Assembly: GCF_018622995.1 (NCBI RefSeq)
Contig: NZ_CP076022.1
Span: forward strand, 496,001-560,000
Length of the DNA: 64,000 nt
Source: Arthrobacter jiangjiafuii
Lineage (GTDB): Bacteria; Actinomycetota; Actinomycetes; Actinomycetales; Micrococcaceae
Direction: 5' to 3'
Shown: one piece after another, positions 12,962-21,015 of the stretch
Position numbering within the stretch: position 1 is the stretch's first letter
Layout: each line of letters begins with the position of its first letter
Translations under genes and position numbers: made by a program
The notes under the pieces: generated by a model
What the model was told of the DNA's origin: nothing
Database searches by the model: none
The model's input: only the letters and a program-made list of their open reading frames with translations

Positions 12962-13834
12962 ATGACTGAGCGGAACCCCAAGCCCAGCAAGGCCGATCGC
13001 ACGGCTGCTGCGCGTGAACAGGCGCGCGCCATGCGTGAAGCCCAGAAGAAGAAGGAGCAGCGCAACAAGCTCCTGGTGCGGTGGGGCGTGGTTGCTGCCG
13101 TCGTAGCGATCATCGTGGTCGTAGCGCTCATCGTGATTAACTCCATGCGCGGCGGTAATGGTGCGGAGGCCCAGACCGGGCAGTCTCCGGCCAATGCCAA
13201 TGAATTTGGCGGAATTACCCTCACCTCCACCACGGCGCTGGAACCGTCGGAGCCTTTTGCCGTGGATGTTGCCACGCTGCCGGCCGAGCCGACCGAGGCA
13301 AACGATGAAGCTCCGATTCCGCCAGGCATCGCTCCGGCTGCCGAGGGCGAGCCTGTCCCGATTGTCGTCTACGTGGATGTGAACTGCGTGCACTGCGCCG
13401 AGTTCGAGGAAACCTACAACGGACAGATCGCGTCCTGGCTGGACGCCGGCGAGGTCACCTTCGAGTACCGCACGGTCGCGTTCCTGGACCGCAGCTCGCC
13501 CACCAACTATTCCTCGCGTGGCGCCAATGCCGCCGCGTGCGTGGCGGACACCAACCCCGAGTCCTACTGGGACTTCATGACCTCCATCTTCGCCAACTAC
13601 GACAACGGCGAGATCAAGAACGCGGAGCTGGCTTCCATGGCCGAGTCTGTGGGTGCCGGGAATGCTTCCGACTGCATCCAGAACGACGGCTTCCGCGCCT
13701 TCGTGAACTACGCGGACCGTCTGGCCCGCGTGGACTACGTCAGCGGAACGCCCACCGTCTACGTCAACGGTGCCGAAACCAACGCCAACGACTTCACCAC
13801 CACGGTCCAGGCCGCGATCGACGCCAACAAGTAG
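12962..13834 (+). CDS. Membrane-anchored DsbA-like thioredoxin-fold protein
   Basis: A 290-residue protein with a basic cytoplasmic tail (residues 1-40), one membrane helix (about 41-60, VVAAVVAIIVVVALIVI) and an extracellular DsbA-type domain. The redox motif is CVHC at residues 142-145, within YVDVNCVHC. Two further cysteines (in NAAACVAD and ASDCIQ) probably form a structural disulfide in the inserted helical part, as in actinobacterial DsbA-like proteins. The cis-proline region is SGTPTVYVNG near the end. It likely helps form disulfides in exported proteins. Single-gene unit, divergent from otsA, with AGGAACT before the ATG. A hairpin follows. Confidence 0.88.
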   Translation: MTERNPKPSKADRTAAAREQARAMREAQKKKEQRNKLLVRWGVVAAVVAIIVVVALIVINSMRGGNGAEAQTGQSPANANEFGGITLTSTTALEPSEPFAVDVATLPAEPTEANDEAPIPPGIAPAAEGEPVPIVVYVDVNCVHCAEFEETYNGQIASWLDAGEVTFEYRTVAFLDRSSPTNYSSRGANAAACVADTNPESYWDFMTSIFANYDNGEIKNAELASMAESVGAGNASDCIQNDGFRAFVNYADRLARVDYVSGTPTVYVNGAETNANDFTTTVQAAIDANK

Positions 13835-13854
13835 GTTCTTCCGGCTTCGCCGGC

Positions 13855-13903
13855 AGCGCCCGTTCTGCGTGCAACCCGTTTGGGTTTCGCGGGAACGGGC
13901 GCT
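13855..13903 (+). terminator. Hairpin after the DsbA-like gene
   Basis: Perfect 11-bp stem (AGCGCCCGTTC with its complement at 13893-13903), with a further small inner pairing. It begins 20 bp after the stop codon. The T tract after it is weak, so it may need Rho. Confidence 0.6.
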
Positions 13904-13986
13904 CTGGGTTAACCTTGACTAGCGCAGTTGCCGTGTTTTGTTTTTTTGGCGCACGACGACGGCGCGCAGCCGGCTTGGCCGGTACC

Positions 13987-14063
13987 GCCCCCTTAGCTCA
14001 GCTGGCCAGAGCACCTGTCTTGTAAACAGGGGGTCGCCGGTTCGAATCCGGCAGGGGGCTCCA
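13987..14063 (+). tRNA. tRNA-Thr(UGU)
   Basis: A 77-nt cloverleaf. The acceptor stem pairs GCCCCCT with AGGGGGC, the D-arm is AGCTCAGCTGGCCAGAGC, the anticodon arm CCTGTCTTGTAAACAGG carries anticodon TGT, and the T-arm has GGTTCGAATCC. The 3' CCA is encoded (14061-14063). It reads ACA threonine codons. A terminator follows at once. Confidence 0.97.
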
Positions 14064-14066
14064 CGA

Positions 14067-14109
14067 AACCCCTCCTGCTCAGGCATAACGCCCACCAGGA
14101 GGGGTTTTT
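14067..14109 (+). terminator. Terminator of tRNA-Thr
   Basis: Perfect 11-bp stem (AACCCCTCCTG with CAGGAGGGGTT) followed by TTTTT starting within the stem end. It begins four bases after the tRNA CCA. A textbook intrinsic terminator. Confidence 0.92.
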
Positions 14110-14243
14110 CTATGGGGGCGAGTTACATGCTTGCCCGGCCCACCTTTCCTCATCCCTCTCACAGAGCATGATCTGCTCAAACATGCATCCAGGTGTTGCA
14201 CGCCGGAAACACAGGGGAAACCACCACTTCCTAATGTGTTGTC

Positions 14244-15623
14244 ATGACCGAGCAAACAACGCCCCAGCGCCCCAGGTTCTACAAATCATTGTTCGTGCAA
14301 TTGCTTGTCGCGGTGGTACTCGGAATTGTCGTGGGCTACGTCTGGCCTGAGGTAGGCGCGGCGTTCAAGGTGCTGGGCGACGGTTTTATCCGGCTCATCA
14401 AGATGATCATTGCCCCGCTGATTTTCCTTGTCATTGTGACCGGCATAGCCCATATCAGTGACGTGAACGCCGTGGGCCGGGTGGGGGTCAAAGCCCTCGC
14501 ATACTTTCTTGCCGCGTCCAGTTTCGCCCTGCTGTTTGGCATGGTGGTAGGCAACGTGGTGCGTCCCGGCGCCGGGCTGAACATCGACCCCGGCACCTTG
14601 GACACCTCTGCCCTGGATTCGAAAACCTCTGCTGAGGTGGCATCGCCTACGGAATTTATCCTCAACATCATCCCGGTGAGTGTCATAGACGCGTTTGCGT
14701 CGAATTCACTGCTGCAGGTGCTTTTCTTCGCCGTATTCTTCGGCGCAGCCGCCGTGGTGATAGGGCGCGAGACGTGTGAACCGGTTCTTAAAGTGATGGA
14801 AGCGACGCTTGAAATCATTTTCAAGGTCATGTCTTGGATTATGCGGCTGGCACCGATTGGCGCCTTCGGCGCCATGGCTTTCATTATCGGCCAGTATGGT
14901 CTGGCAACTCTCGGGACCTATGCCAAACTGATCGCCGCCTGCTACGGCGCAGCACTGCTGTTCATCGGCATTCTGTTCGTGATTGCCCGAGTTTTCGCAG
15001 GCGTTCCGTTGTGGCAGTTCATCAAGTACACCCGCGAAGAGTTCCTGCTGGCGCTCGGAACTGCTTCAACCGAATCCGTGATGCCCCGAATCATGACCAA
15101 ACTGACCAACGCCGGGTGTTCCCGTGCAACAACCGGCCTGGTCATTCCCACCGGATACTCGTTCAATCTGGACGGCGCAGCTATCTATTTGTCCATCTCA
15201 GTGGTCTTCCTCGCCCAAGCATTCAACATTGATCTGAGCTTCGAGCAGCAACTGGGTGCCCTGGGCATCCTGCTGCTCACGTCCAAGGGCATGGCAGGGG
15301 TTCCCGGGTCATCTTTTCTGGCTCTGTCGGCCACGGCGGCGGCCCTCGGATTGTTCCCCGTTGCCGGAGTTGCCCTCCTGCTCGGCGCTGATCGTCTGAT
15401 GGATTCCATGCGGGTGGTCGTCAACCTGATGGGCAACTGTGTGGCCACCTTCGTGGTGGCCAAGTGGGAAGGCCAGTTCGACCGGCAGGCGATGCTGGAT
15501 GCCTTCGCCGGGCACGCAGCGACGGCGGACGGCCCCGCGCCGGCCGTCACGCTGCTGCCGGAACCGGCCGCCGGGCCTGCGCAGGATTCCAAGGCACCCA
15601 CCACCATCAGGCTCCAGGGTTAG
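14244..15623 (+). CDS. dctA: C4-dicarboxylate:cation symporter (DctA/GltP family)
   Basis: A 459-residue member of the dicarboxylate/amino acid:cation symporter family, imports succinate, fumarate, malate or related acids with Na+ or H+. It has about eight membrane helices and the hairpin loops. DctA-like signatures include GDGFIRLIKMIIAPLIF (residues 47-63), the serine-rich hairpin GTASTESVMPRI, and the NMDGT-like motif here as SFNLDGAAIYL. The conserved MAGVPGSSF is also present. The last 40 residues form a variable cytoplasmic tail. It stands alone after the tRNA terminator and has its own leader (14110-14243). A bidirectional hairpin follows. DctA is the best match; glutamate transport is less likely. 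Confidence 0.88.
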   Translation: MTEQTTPQRPRFYKSLFVQLLVAVVLGIVVGYVWPEVGAAFKVLGDGFIRLIKMIIAPLIFLVIVTGIAHISDVNAVGRVGVKALAYFLAASSFALLFGMVVGNVVRPGAGLNIDPGTLDTSALDSKTSAEVASPTEFILNIIPVSVIDAFASNSLLQVLFFAVFFGAAAVVIGRETCEPVLKVMEATLEIIFKVMSWIMRLAPIGAFGAMAFIIGQYGLATLGTYAKLIAACYGAALLFIGILFVIARVFAGVPLWQFIKYTREEFLLALGTASTESVMPRIMTKLTNAGCSRATTGLVIPTGYSFNLDGAAIYLSISVVFLAQAFNIDLSFEQQLGALGILLLTSKGMAGVPGSSFLALSATAAALGLFPVAGVALLLGADRLMDSMRVVVNLMGNCVATFVVAKWEGQFDRQAMLDAFAGHAATADGPAPAVTLLPEPAAGPAQDSKAPTTIRLQG

Positions 15624-15662
15624 CCACCGGAGTGCAGCCGTTGATGAGCATTCCAACCACAA

Positions 15663-15697
15663 CGCCGTGGCCGAGCACGTGAGGCTCGACCACGGCG
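15663..15697. terminator. Bidirectional hairpin between dctA and a convergent gene
   Basis: Thirteen paired bases, CGCCGTGGCCGAG with CTCGACCACGGCG, one wobble pair. It lies in the gap between two converging genes and could terminate both. Confidence 0.7.
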
Positions 15698-15740
15698 CGT
15701 GGTGTTCGAGGCGCCACCGGCCGGAGCGGCGGCGGCGGAG

Positions 15741-16718
15741 TCAGACGGTGACCGGTCGGCCCGTTCCCGGGGACCCAGGCAGGGCAGCCGGGGACTCGTC
15801 GGGGAGGTTCGCGTCGCGCACCTCCTGGTACTGAGGCAGGTAGGTGTACAGCTCGTCGCGCAGCGGGTTGCGGTGCCGGTTGAGGATGGTGAACACCTGG
15901 TAAACCGCGACGGCGATGTTGGCCGCCAGCGAGATGGCAGACACGATGAACAGTGCGGTCGGGTTGTGCGAGGACTCGACGGCGAACGGAGACGTGCTTA
16001 CGAACGTCGGGACCGCCATCGTGAACATCATCCACAGCGCCAGGGTGTGGGCGCGGTGCTGCAGCCACGCACCCTTCTTGATGAAGAACGCGGGGATGGT
16101 GCAGGAGATGAGCAGTGCGGCACCGGCGTAGAACGAGTGGTCACCGACGCAGTTGTAGACGTAGGCGAAGTTCCACAGGTCGTACGCGATGATCCAGAAC
16201 CACATCATGTCCGGCCAGATCATGTCCTTCGACTTGTCGCGAGAGACGATGATGCCCGTCCAGCCGCAGATGGTGAGGAGGTTCAGGATGCCAGCGATGG
16301 CGTTCATGTAGTTCCATGGACCGCCGACCATGAAAACGCCGTCGTGCATGCCCTGCAGGCCCGCCACCTCAAAGTCTCGGATGACCGCCTCGGCGATGTT
16401 GATCGCAAGGATCAGTGCAGGGAACATCAGCATCCAGCGGTTCTTCGCCAAGCGCGGGACGTACCGGATGAGCATGAAGCCCAGGCACCCGAGGAGTGCC
16501 GAGTACACCTTCACCCAGTGGAACCACGTTCCTGTGGACGATCCTTCTCCGGCCGTCGTGGGCCACACGAACACGGTCAGGAGGATGGGTAGCGCCACGA
16601 AGATGGCCAGACCGGCCCACTTCCAGCGTCGCGTCACTTCGTTAAGCGCAATGAGGGCAACCAGGACGACGCCGAACATCGCCCAGGAATACCAGGGAAT
16701 CGATTCGTACAAGAACAT
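15741..16718 (-). CDS. Polytopic membrane protein, DUF5692-like
   Basis: A 325-residue integral membrane protein with about nine hydrophobic helices and no signal peptide. Tryptophan-rich blocks (PWYSWAMFGV; WPDMMWFWIIAYDLWNFAYVYN) are its most distinctive part. I associate it with DUF5692, a family of unknown function; this is from memory. A TetR-type regulator is transcribed divergently from the 126-bp gap upstream, so it is a likely target. The C-terminal 40 residues are soluble (LPQYQEVRDANLPDE). Function unknown. Confidence 0.65.
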   Translation of the reverse strand: MFLYESIPWYSWAMFGVVLVALIALNEVTRRWKWAGLAIFVALPILLTVFVWPTTAGEGSSTGTWFHWVKVYSALLGCLGFMLIRYVPRLAKNRWMLMFPALILAINIAEAVIRDFEVAGLQGMHDGVFMVGGPWNYMNAIAGILNLLTICGWTGIIVSRDKSKDMIWPDMMWFWIIAYDLWNFAYVYNCVGDHSFYAGAALLISCTIPAFFIKKGAWLQHRAHTLALWMMFTMAVPTFVSTSPFAVESSHNPTALFIVSAISLAANIAVAVYQVFTILNRHRNPLRDELYTYLPQYQEVRDANLPDESPAALPGSPGTGRPVTV

Positions 16719-16844
16719 CTCGGGACCTTTCCTTAGCAGCCCGGTGGAATTAATGCCTTCGGATTAAAGGTAAAAACGCCAGCGCCCCGGGTCATTAGAC
16801 AGGTGGTGCGATGTGTCCAGTCAGGCCCGGTGTTACCTTCAGAC

Positions 16845-17456
16845 ATGACCGATGAGGTCCCTCCGGCGAAGCGTTCTACGGATGCAAGAGCGGCTCTCGC
16901 AGCCGCACTCAAGGCCCGGCTGCGCTCCCAGCCGCTCGATAAGGTGACAGTCACCGAACTGGTGCGGGACTGCGGGCTGACGCGGCAGGCGTTCTATTAC
17001 CATTTCCCGGATGTGCGGCAGCTTGCCGTCTGGGTGTTCGAGACAGAGGTGGCCCGGCAGGTCCGCGCTTTCGCGGCGGAGGTGGGCTGGGCAGATGGAC
17101 TGGTGCGGCTGATGCTCTACATGCGAAAGAACCGTGGATCGACGCTCGGGGTGCTCAACGGGGTGGGACAGCCCGGACTGGAGCGTTTCCTGTTCAGGCA
17201 GATGCGCCCCATCACCGAGGCCGTGGTGGACCAGGACGGCGGCCGGCCGGCGGATCCCCGGGACCGGGTGCTGGTGGTCGACTTCTACACCTCGGCCGTG
17301 CTTGCCGTGGTGCTGAGATGGGTCGAGAACGGCATGGTCGAACACCCCTACCGCGTGGTGGGCGATCTGGAGATCATGCTGCACGGCGCCGTGCGGGAGT
17401 CGGTGCGCCGGCTTGATGCACGTGCCGCGCCGCAGGGCGTGCACCGGCCGCGGTGA
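16845..17456 (+). CDS. TetR-family transcriptional regulator (DhaS-like C-terminal domain)
   Basis: A 203-residue repressor. The N-terminal helix-turn-helix covers about residues 12-60: LDKVTVTELVRDCGLTRQAFYYHFPDV, with the TetR pattern of GLTRQAFYYHF in the recognition helix. The C-terminal half resembles the TetR_C_8 domain of DhaS-type regulators (YMRKNRGSTLGVLNG; WVENGMVEHPYRVV). I use the ATG at 16845; a GTG 42 bp upstream is in frame but has no reason to be preferred. It is divergent from the DUF5692-like gene and may control it. Ligand unknown. Confidence 0.82.
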   Translation: MTDEVPPAKRSTDARAALAAALKARLRSQPLDKVTVTELVRDCGLTRQAFYYHFPDVRQLAVWVFETEVARQVRAFAAEVGWADGLVRLMLYMRKNRGSTLGVLNGVGQPGLERFLFRQMRPITEAVVDQDGGRPADPRDRVLVVDFYTSAVLAVVLRWVENGMVEHPYRVVGDLEIMLHGAVRESVRRLDARAAPQGVHRPR

Positions 17457-17574
17457 GCTGCGCGGGGTGAGCAAGCAGCGCGGCAGAGCGCGGTGGATGT
17501 GAAGGTACCCGAAATCGCCCTGTTATCCACCACTGATGAGGGCTGGTCATTTTCATCACACTGCCCTAGGCTCT

Positions 17575-17595
17575 TTATTGTCAGAGTGACAATAA
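17575..17595. promoter_or_regulatory. Putative NrtR operator upstream of pnuC
   Basis: A perfect inverted repeat, half-sites TTATTGTCA and TGACAATAA separated by GAG. It ends 14 bp before the pnuC start, immediately upstream of the ribosome site, where a bound repressor would block transcription. The operon's third gene encodes an NrtR-type regulator, so self-control of NAD salvage is the natural reading. The palindrome is seen; the regulator assignment is inferred. Confidence 0.75.
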
Positions 17596-17609
17596 ATCAG
17601 GAGCGCGAC

Positions 17610-18269
17610 ATGGACGCAGTACTGGATTGGATGAACTCCCCGGCAGCAACGCTGCTCGGAGCACCGGTCAGCTGGATTGAAGTGATCGGTTTTGTTACCG
17701 GCGCAGCCTGTGTGTACGGCGTCGCCCGGCAGAAGGCCTGGAACTGGCCGGTTGGCATCGTGAACAATGTGGCGTTCATGATCCTGTTCTTCGGCGCCGG
17801 GCTGTACGGGGAGACCGTACTTCAGGCCATCTTCGCCGCCGTGTCCGTCTATGGCTGGTACAACTGGGTCCGGGGCGCCAAAACCATCGTGGGGAAGGGC
17901 GGATTGCCTATCCGCGACGGGAGCAGGATGGAAATGGCCGGCGGCCTCGGCGCCGTCGTGCTAGCCACCATTGGCGTTGCCATGATCCTCACGCACGGCA
18001 CCGATTCCGTGGTCCCCTGGCCGGACGCGTTTGTCCTGGCCGCCTCGCTCCTGGCCACGTATTGGCAGGCCCGGAAGATCTTCCAGCACTGGTACGTATG
18101 GATTGTGATCGACCTGGTCAGCATCCCGCTCTATTTCTCCCGCGGCCTTAACCTCACCGCCATCCTGTATATCGGATTCACGGCCCTCTGCGTCTACGGC
18201 CTGGTGGGTTGGAGGCGGACCCGGCAGGCAACCGTGCAGGGCGCCGAAGCAGGAGTAGTGGCGGCATGA
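17610..18269 (+). CDS. pnuC: Nicotinamide riboside transporter PnuC
   Basis: A 219-residue membrane protein with about seven helices. PnuC hallmarks are visible: WIEVIGFVTGAACVYGVARQ near the start, WNWPVGIVNN (the tryptophan/asparagine motif around residue 47) and YGWYNWVRG near 86. It facilitates uptake of nicotinamide riboside or related NAD precursors, which the next gene product phosphorylates and adenylylates. I chose the ATG at 17610 with CAGGAG nine bases ahead; upstream in-frame starts would run through the operator. The stop overlaps the nadR start (ATGA), so translation is coupled. Confidence 0.92.
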   Translation: MDAVLDWMNSPAATLLGAPVSWIEVIGFVTGAACVYGVARQKAWNWPVGIVNNVAFMILFFGAGLYGETVLQAIFAAVSVYGWYNWVRGAKTIVGKGGLPIRDGSRMEMAGGLGAVVLATIGVAMILTHGTDSVVPWPDAFVLAASLLATYWQARKIFQHWYVWIVIDLVSIPLYFSRGLNLTAILYIGFTALCVYGLVGWRRTRQATVQGAEAGVVAA

Positions 18270-19372
18270 ACCGCTTCGGCCAGGGGGTGGTCATCGGCAA
18301 GTTCTACCCGCCTCATGCCGGCCACCGGCACCTCATCACGCAGGCGGCGGAGCAGTCCGACCGGCTCGCAGTTGTTGTCCTGGGCAGCCGGTTCGAGAGT
18401 ATCGGCCTCAACGACCGCGTGAAGTGGCTGGCCGCCGAGTTTGAGGGAACCAATGTCACCGTCATCGGAATGCCGGATGACTGCCCGGTGGACTACGCCT
18501 CCCGGGCCATCTGGAAGGCGCATAACGAGGTGCTGCGCATGGCCTTGAAGATGAAGGGCATCATGGCAGTGGACGCCGTGTTCAGTTCGGAGGACTACGG
18601 CTGGCAGCTGGCGGAGGACTTCGGGGCTGCCCACGTCATGGTCGATCGGAACCGCACGGACAACCCGGTCAGCGGCACCCTGTGCCGTGACGACCTCCGT
18701 GCGGCCTGGCCCAGCATCATTGCGCCGGCGCGGCAGGACCTGGCCGTGCGGATCATCGTGGTGGGTGCGCAGTCCACGGGAACCACTACCCTGGCCACGG
18801 CCCTGACACGGCACTACCGGCCACGCTACCCGGAGCTCGCGGATGTGCCGGAATACGGCCGCCAGTTCACCTATGACAAGTTCGCGGCGGCGCAGGCCGA
18901 AAATCCCGATGCCGTCCTGTCCGGCATGGTGTGGACTGCGGCGGATTTTGCCGTCATTGGTGAACGGCAGAACCGGTTGGAGAACGAGGCAGCGGAACGG
19001 TGTCCGCTGGTGATTGCGGATACGGACGTCGTCACCACCGCGCTCTTCGAACGGGTCTACATCGGCGAGCAGAGCTACGGCTCGTACCTGGCCGTGGACC
19101 GGATCCCGCGCCGCGACCTCTACCTGATTACCGATCATGAGGGGGTGCCGTTCGAGGACGACGGCTGGCGCGAGGCGGAACATCCGCGGGAGGAGATGAC
19201 CGAATGGTTCAAGGAAGAACTCACCGCGGCGGGCGCGTCCTGGATCCTCGTTTCCGGCAACCACGCCGAGCGGCTGGCCACGGCAACTGAGATCGTTGAC
19301 TTGATCATTGCCGACAGGGAGCAGTTCATCTCCCCGCCCTGGGCAACCCGAACCGTACTGGCAGGAAGCTGA
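18266..19372 (+). CDS. nadR: Bifunctional NMN adenylyltransferase / ribosylnicotinamide kinase
   Basis: A 368-residue NadR-type enzyme. Residues 1-150 form the nucleotidyltransferase domain, with GKFYPPHAGH (HxGH motif at 17-20) binding ATP. Residues 160-360 form the P-loop kinase domain that phosphorylates nicotinamide riboside. Its P-loop reads GAQSTGTTT (167-175), with Thr where Walker A normally has Lys. There is no N-terminal helix-turn-helix, so unlike enterobacterial NadR it is not a repressor; that job falls to the downstream NrtR. It overlaps pnuC by four bases and nrtR by one base (TGATG). It completes a transport-to-NAD salvage route. Confidence 0.92.
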   Translation: MNRFGQGVVIGKFYPPHAGHRHLITQAAEQSDRLAVVVLGSRFESIGLNDRVKWLAAEFEGTNVTVIGMPDDCPVDYASRAIWKAHNEVLRMALKMKGIMAVDAVFSSEDYGWQLAEDFGAAHVMVDRNRTDNPVSGTLCRDDLRAAWPSIIAPARQDLAVRIIVVGAQSTGTTTLATALTRHYRPRYPELADVPEYGRQFTYDKFAAAQAENPDAVLSGMVWTAADFAVIGERQNRLENEAAERCPLVIADTDVVTTALFERVYIGEQSYGSYLAVDRIPRRDLYLITDHEGVPFEDDGWREAEHPREEMTEWFKEELTAAGASWILVSGNHAERLATATEIVDLIIADREQFISPPWATRTVLAGS

Positions 19373-20109
19373 TGTCCGCTGAAGAAGAACGGTTCCTCAA
19401 GGACTACGTCCCCCGGGAATATCCGTCCGTTGCGCTGGCCGTTGACCTGGTGGTCTTCGCAGTCACCGGCAGCACCCTGAACGCGGCGTTCGTCCGCCGC
19501 GGGAACCACCCCTTCAAGGATGCCCTGGCGCTGCCCGGAGGGTTTGTCTTGCCGGACGAAGATGCACTGACGGCTGCCTGGCGTGAACTGGAAGAGGAGA
19601 CCGGGCTGGATCTGGGCGAACACCGCGCCCACGTTGAGCAGTTGGCCACCTTCAGCTCGCCGAAGCGGGACCCCCGTATGCGGGTGGTGTCAGTTGCCCA
19701 TCTGGCCCTGCTGGCCACCGACGGGCGGACCCTGCCGGACCTGGCCAGGGGGAGCGATGCCGCCGCGGCCGAGTGGCTGCCCGTATACAACGTTCTTGCC
19801 GACGGGGACCTGGCGTTCGACCATCGGGAGATCCTTGCCGCCGCGCTGGGCCGGCTGGCTGGCAAGATCGAGTACACGCTCACTGCGGCACGGCTTCTGC
19901 CGGAGGAATTCACGTTGAACCAGCTCCGCCGCGTCTATCAGGCGGTCTGGAACACCACCAGGCTCGACGCCGGGAACTTCACCCGCAAAATGACCGGGGC
20001 GCTGCAGGACAGCGGACGCAAGGTCACCCACGGCAAGGGCGCCCCGGCTGCGGTGTTCACTGTCCGGGACGAGTACCTGAGCCCGCCGCTGATCCGGCCG
20101 GCCAAGTGA
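19372..20109 (+). CDS. nrtR: NrtR-type Nudix-domain transcriptional regulator of NAD metabolism
   Basis: A 245-residue protein with an N-terminal Nudix domain (about 18-160) and a C-terminal winged helix (about 165-230, LPEEFTLNQLRRVYQAVWNTTRLDAGNFTRKM split over two helices). NrtR proteins repress NAD biosynthesis and salvage genes and sense ADP-ribose-type ligands. The Nudix box is complete: Gly57, Glu63, Arg71, Glu72, Glu75, Glu76 and Gly78 are all in register, which is not the case in some NrtR proteins. Last gene of the salvage operon; the inverted repeat at 17575-17595 is its likely site. Catalysis as an ADP-ribose pyrophosphatase is possible as well. Confidence 0.9.
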   Translation: MSAEEERFLKDYVPREYPSVALAVDLVVFAVTGSTLNAAFVRRGNHPFKDALALPGGFVLPDEDALTAAWRELEEETGLDLGEHRAHVEQLATFSSPKRDPRMRVVSVAHLALLATDGRTLPDLARGSDAAAAEWLPVYNVLADGDLAFDHREILAAALGRLAGKIEYTLTAARLLPEEFTLNQLRRVYQAVWNTTRLDAGNFTRKMTGALQDSGRKVTHGKGAPAAVFTVRDEYLSPPLIRPAK

Positions 20110-20136
20110 GTTACACTCGTGGATCCATAACCGCAG

Positions 20137-20725
20137 TTGGCCGCTTTTCACGCCGTCCGGCGGACGGGCAGGCAGGCGCCTGGCGCCTGCCCTTGTTGTT
20201 GCTGCGGGTGCTGCCCTCCTCACCGGCTGCGCTGCGGATACGGCCGCAAACCTTCCGCCCGCGTCTCCCGAGCTGACCCGCCCCGCACCTACCCTCGCGG
20301 CGCCCGCCCGTGTGATCGTCGAAGAGGTGCCCTGGCCGGACGTTACTGCGGCATTTCCCAAACCTCTGCCGGCCGGGGTTGATTGGCCGGCCGAGCCCCC
20401 GGACATATCGGGAATCAATCCGGACTTGCCGCCTGTGTTGACGGTGGAAGAGGACCTTTACCAGGGGATGGCGGGCAACTACTGGCTGTGTTCGTGGATG
20501 GATGTCTATCTGGACCCCAGCGGTGCCTCGGGCCCGGAACCCCGCGCCCTCGCAATCGAGCACATTTCCGGCTACGTCCACACGCCCGCAGGGCAGTTGG
20601 CTTATCCAAATCCCGATGACTTCCTGGGCTTTTTCGTGGCCCCGGCAGCAGCCGGAAACCCGGAGGTGATGCAGCAGTACTTCGACACGTCCTGCACGCT
20701 CTACGCCTCAACCGCCCAGAGTTAG
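20137..20725 (+). CDS. Putative lipoprotein with unresolved start / apparent frameshift
   Basis: The frame ending at 20725 encodes about 165 residues after a lipoprotein signal: LAPALVVAAG followed by AALLTGC, a good lipobox with Cys at 20228-20230. The mature part starts AADTAANLPP, is Pro-rich, then folds as a small domain (EDLYQGMAGNYWLCSWMDVYLDP; FFVAPAAAGN). This frame is open from 20093 but has no ATG, GTG or TTG before the lipobox; the only candidate is CTG at 20180. A TTG at 20137 in the neighbouring frame gives MAAFHAVRRTGR, a perfect basic n-region if one extra base is removed from the GGCAGGCAGG run near 20168. So either a frameshift or a rare start. Family unknown. Lies 27 bp after nrtR. 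Confidence 0.6.
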
Positions 20726-21015
20726 CCGGGGATCAGTGTCTGCTGGTTTCGGACCAGTCCTTTGCCGTACGGATGGTGCCCGGCGGCGAACTGTTCCTGA
20801 CCCAGAGCGGTGGTACCAGTCCTTTGGGGAGGGGGTGCCCGTCCGCCTGTGGTGTGGAACCATAACAAAAAGGCACCGATGGATCGGTCAGGAATCAAGA
20901 AGCGCACGGCCCGGGAACGTCACTAGCGTGGGGGCATATCCACTAAAGACATCGGCCGCCAAAGGACGTCAAAGGCGAAGGATGCCAGAAGGACACCGGC
21001 ACGAGGAGCAGCCAT

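Noticed and set aside
13987-14063. tRNA-Thr as an attachment site for an integrated element
   Set aside because: No integrase, no direct repeat of the tRNA 3' end and no phage-like genes follow; the next gene is a metabolic carrier.
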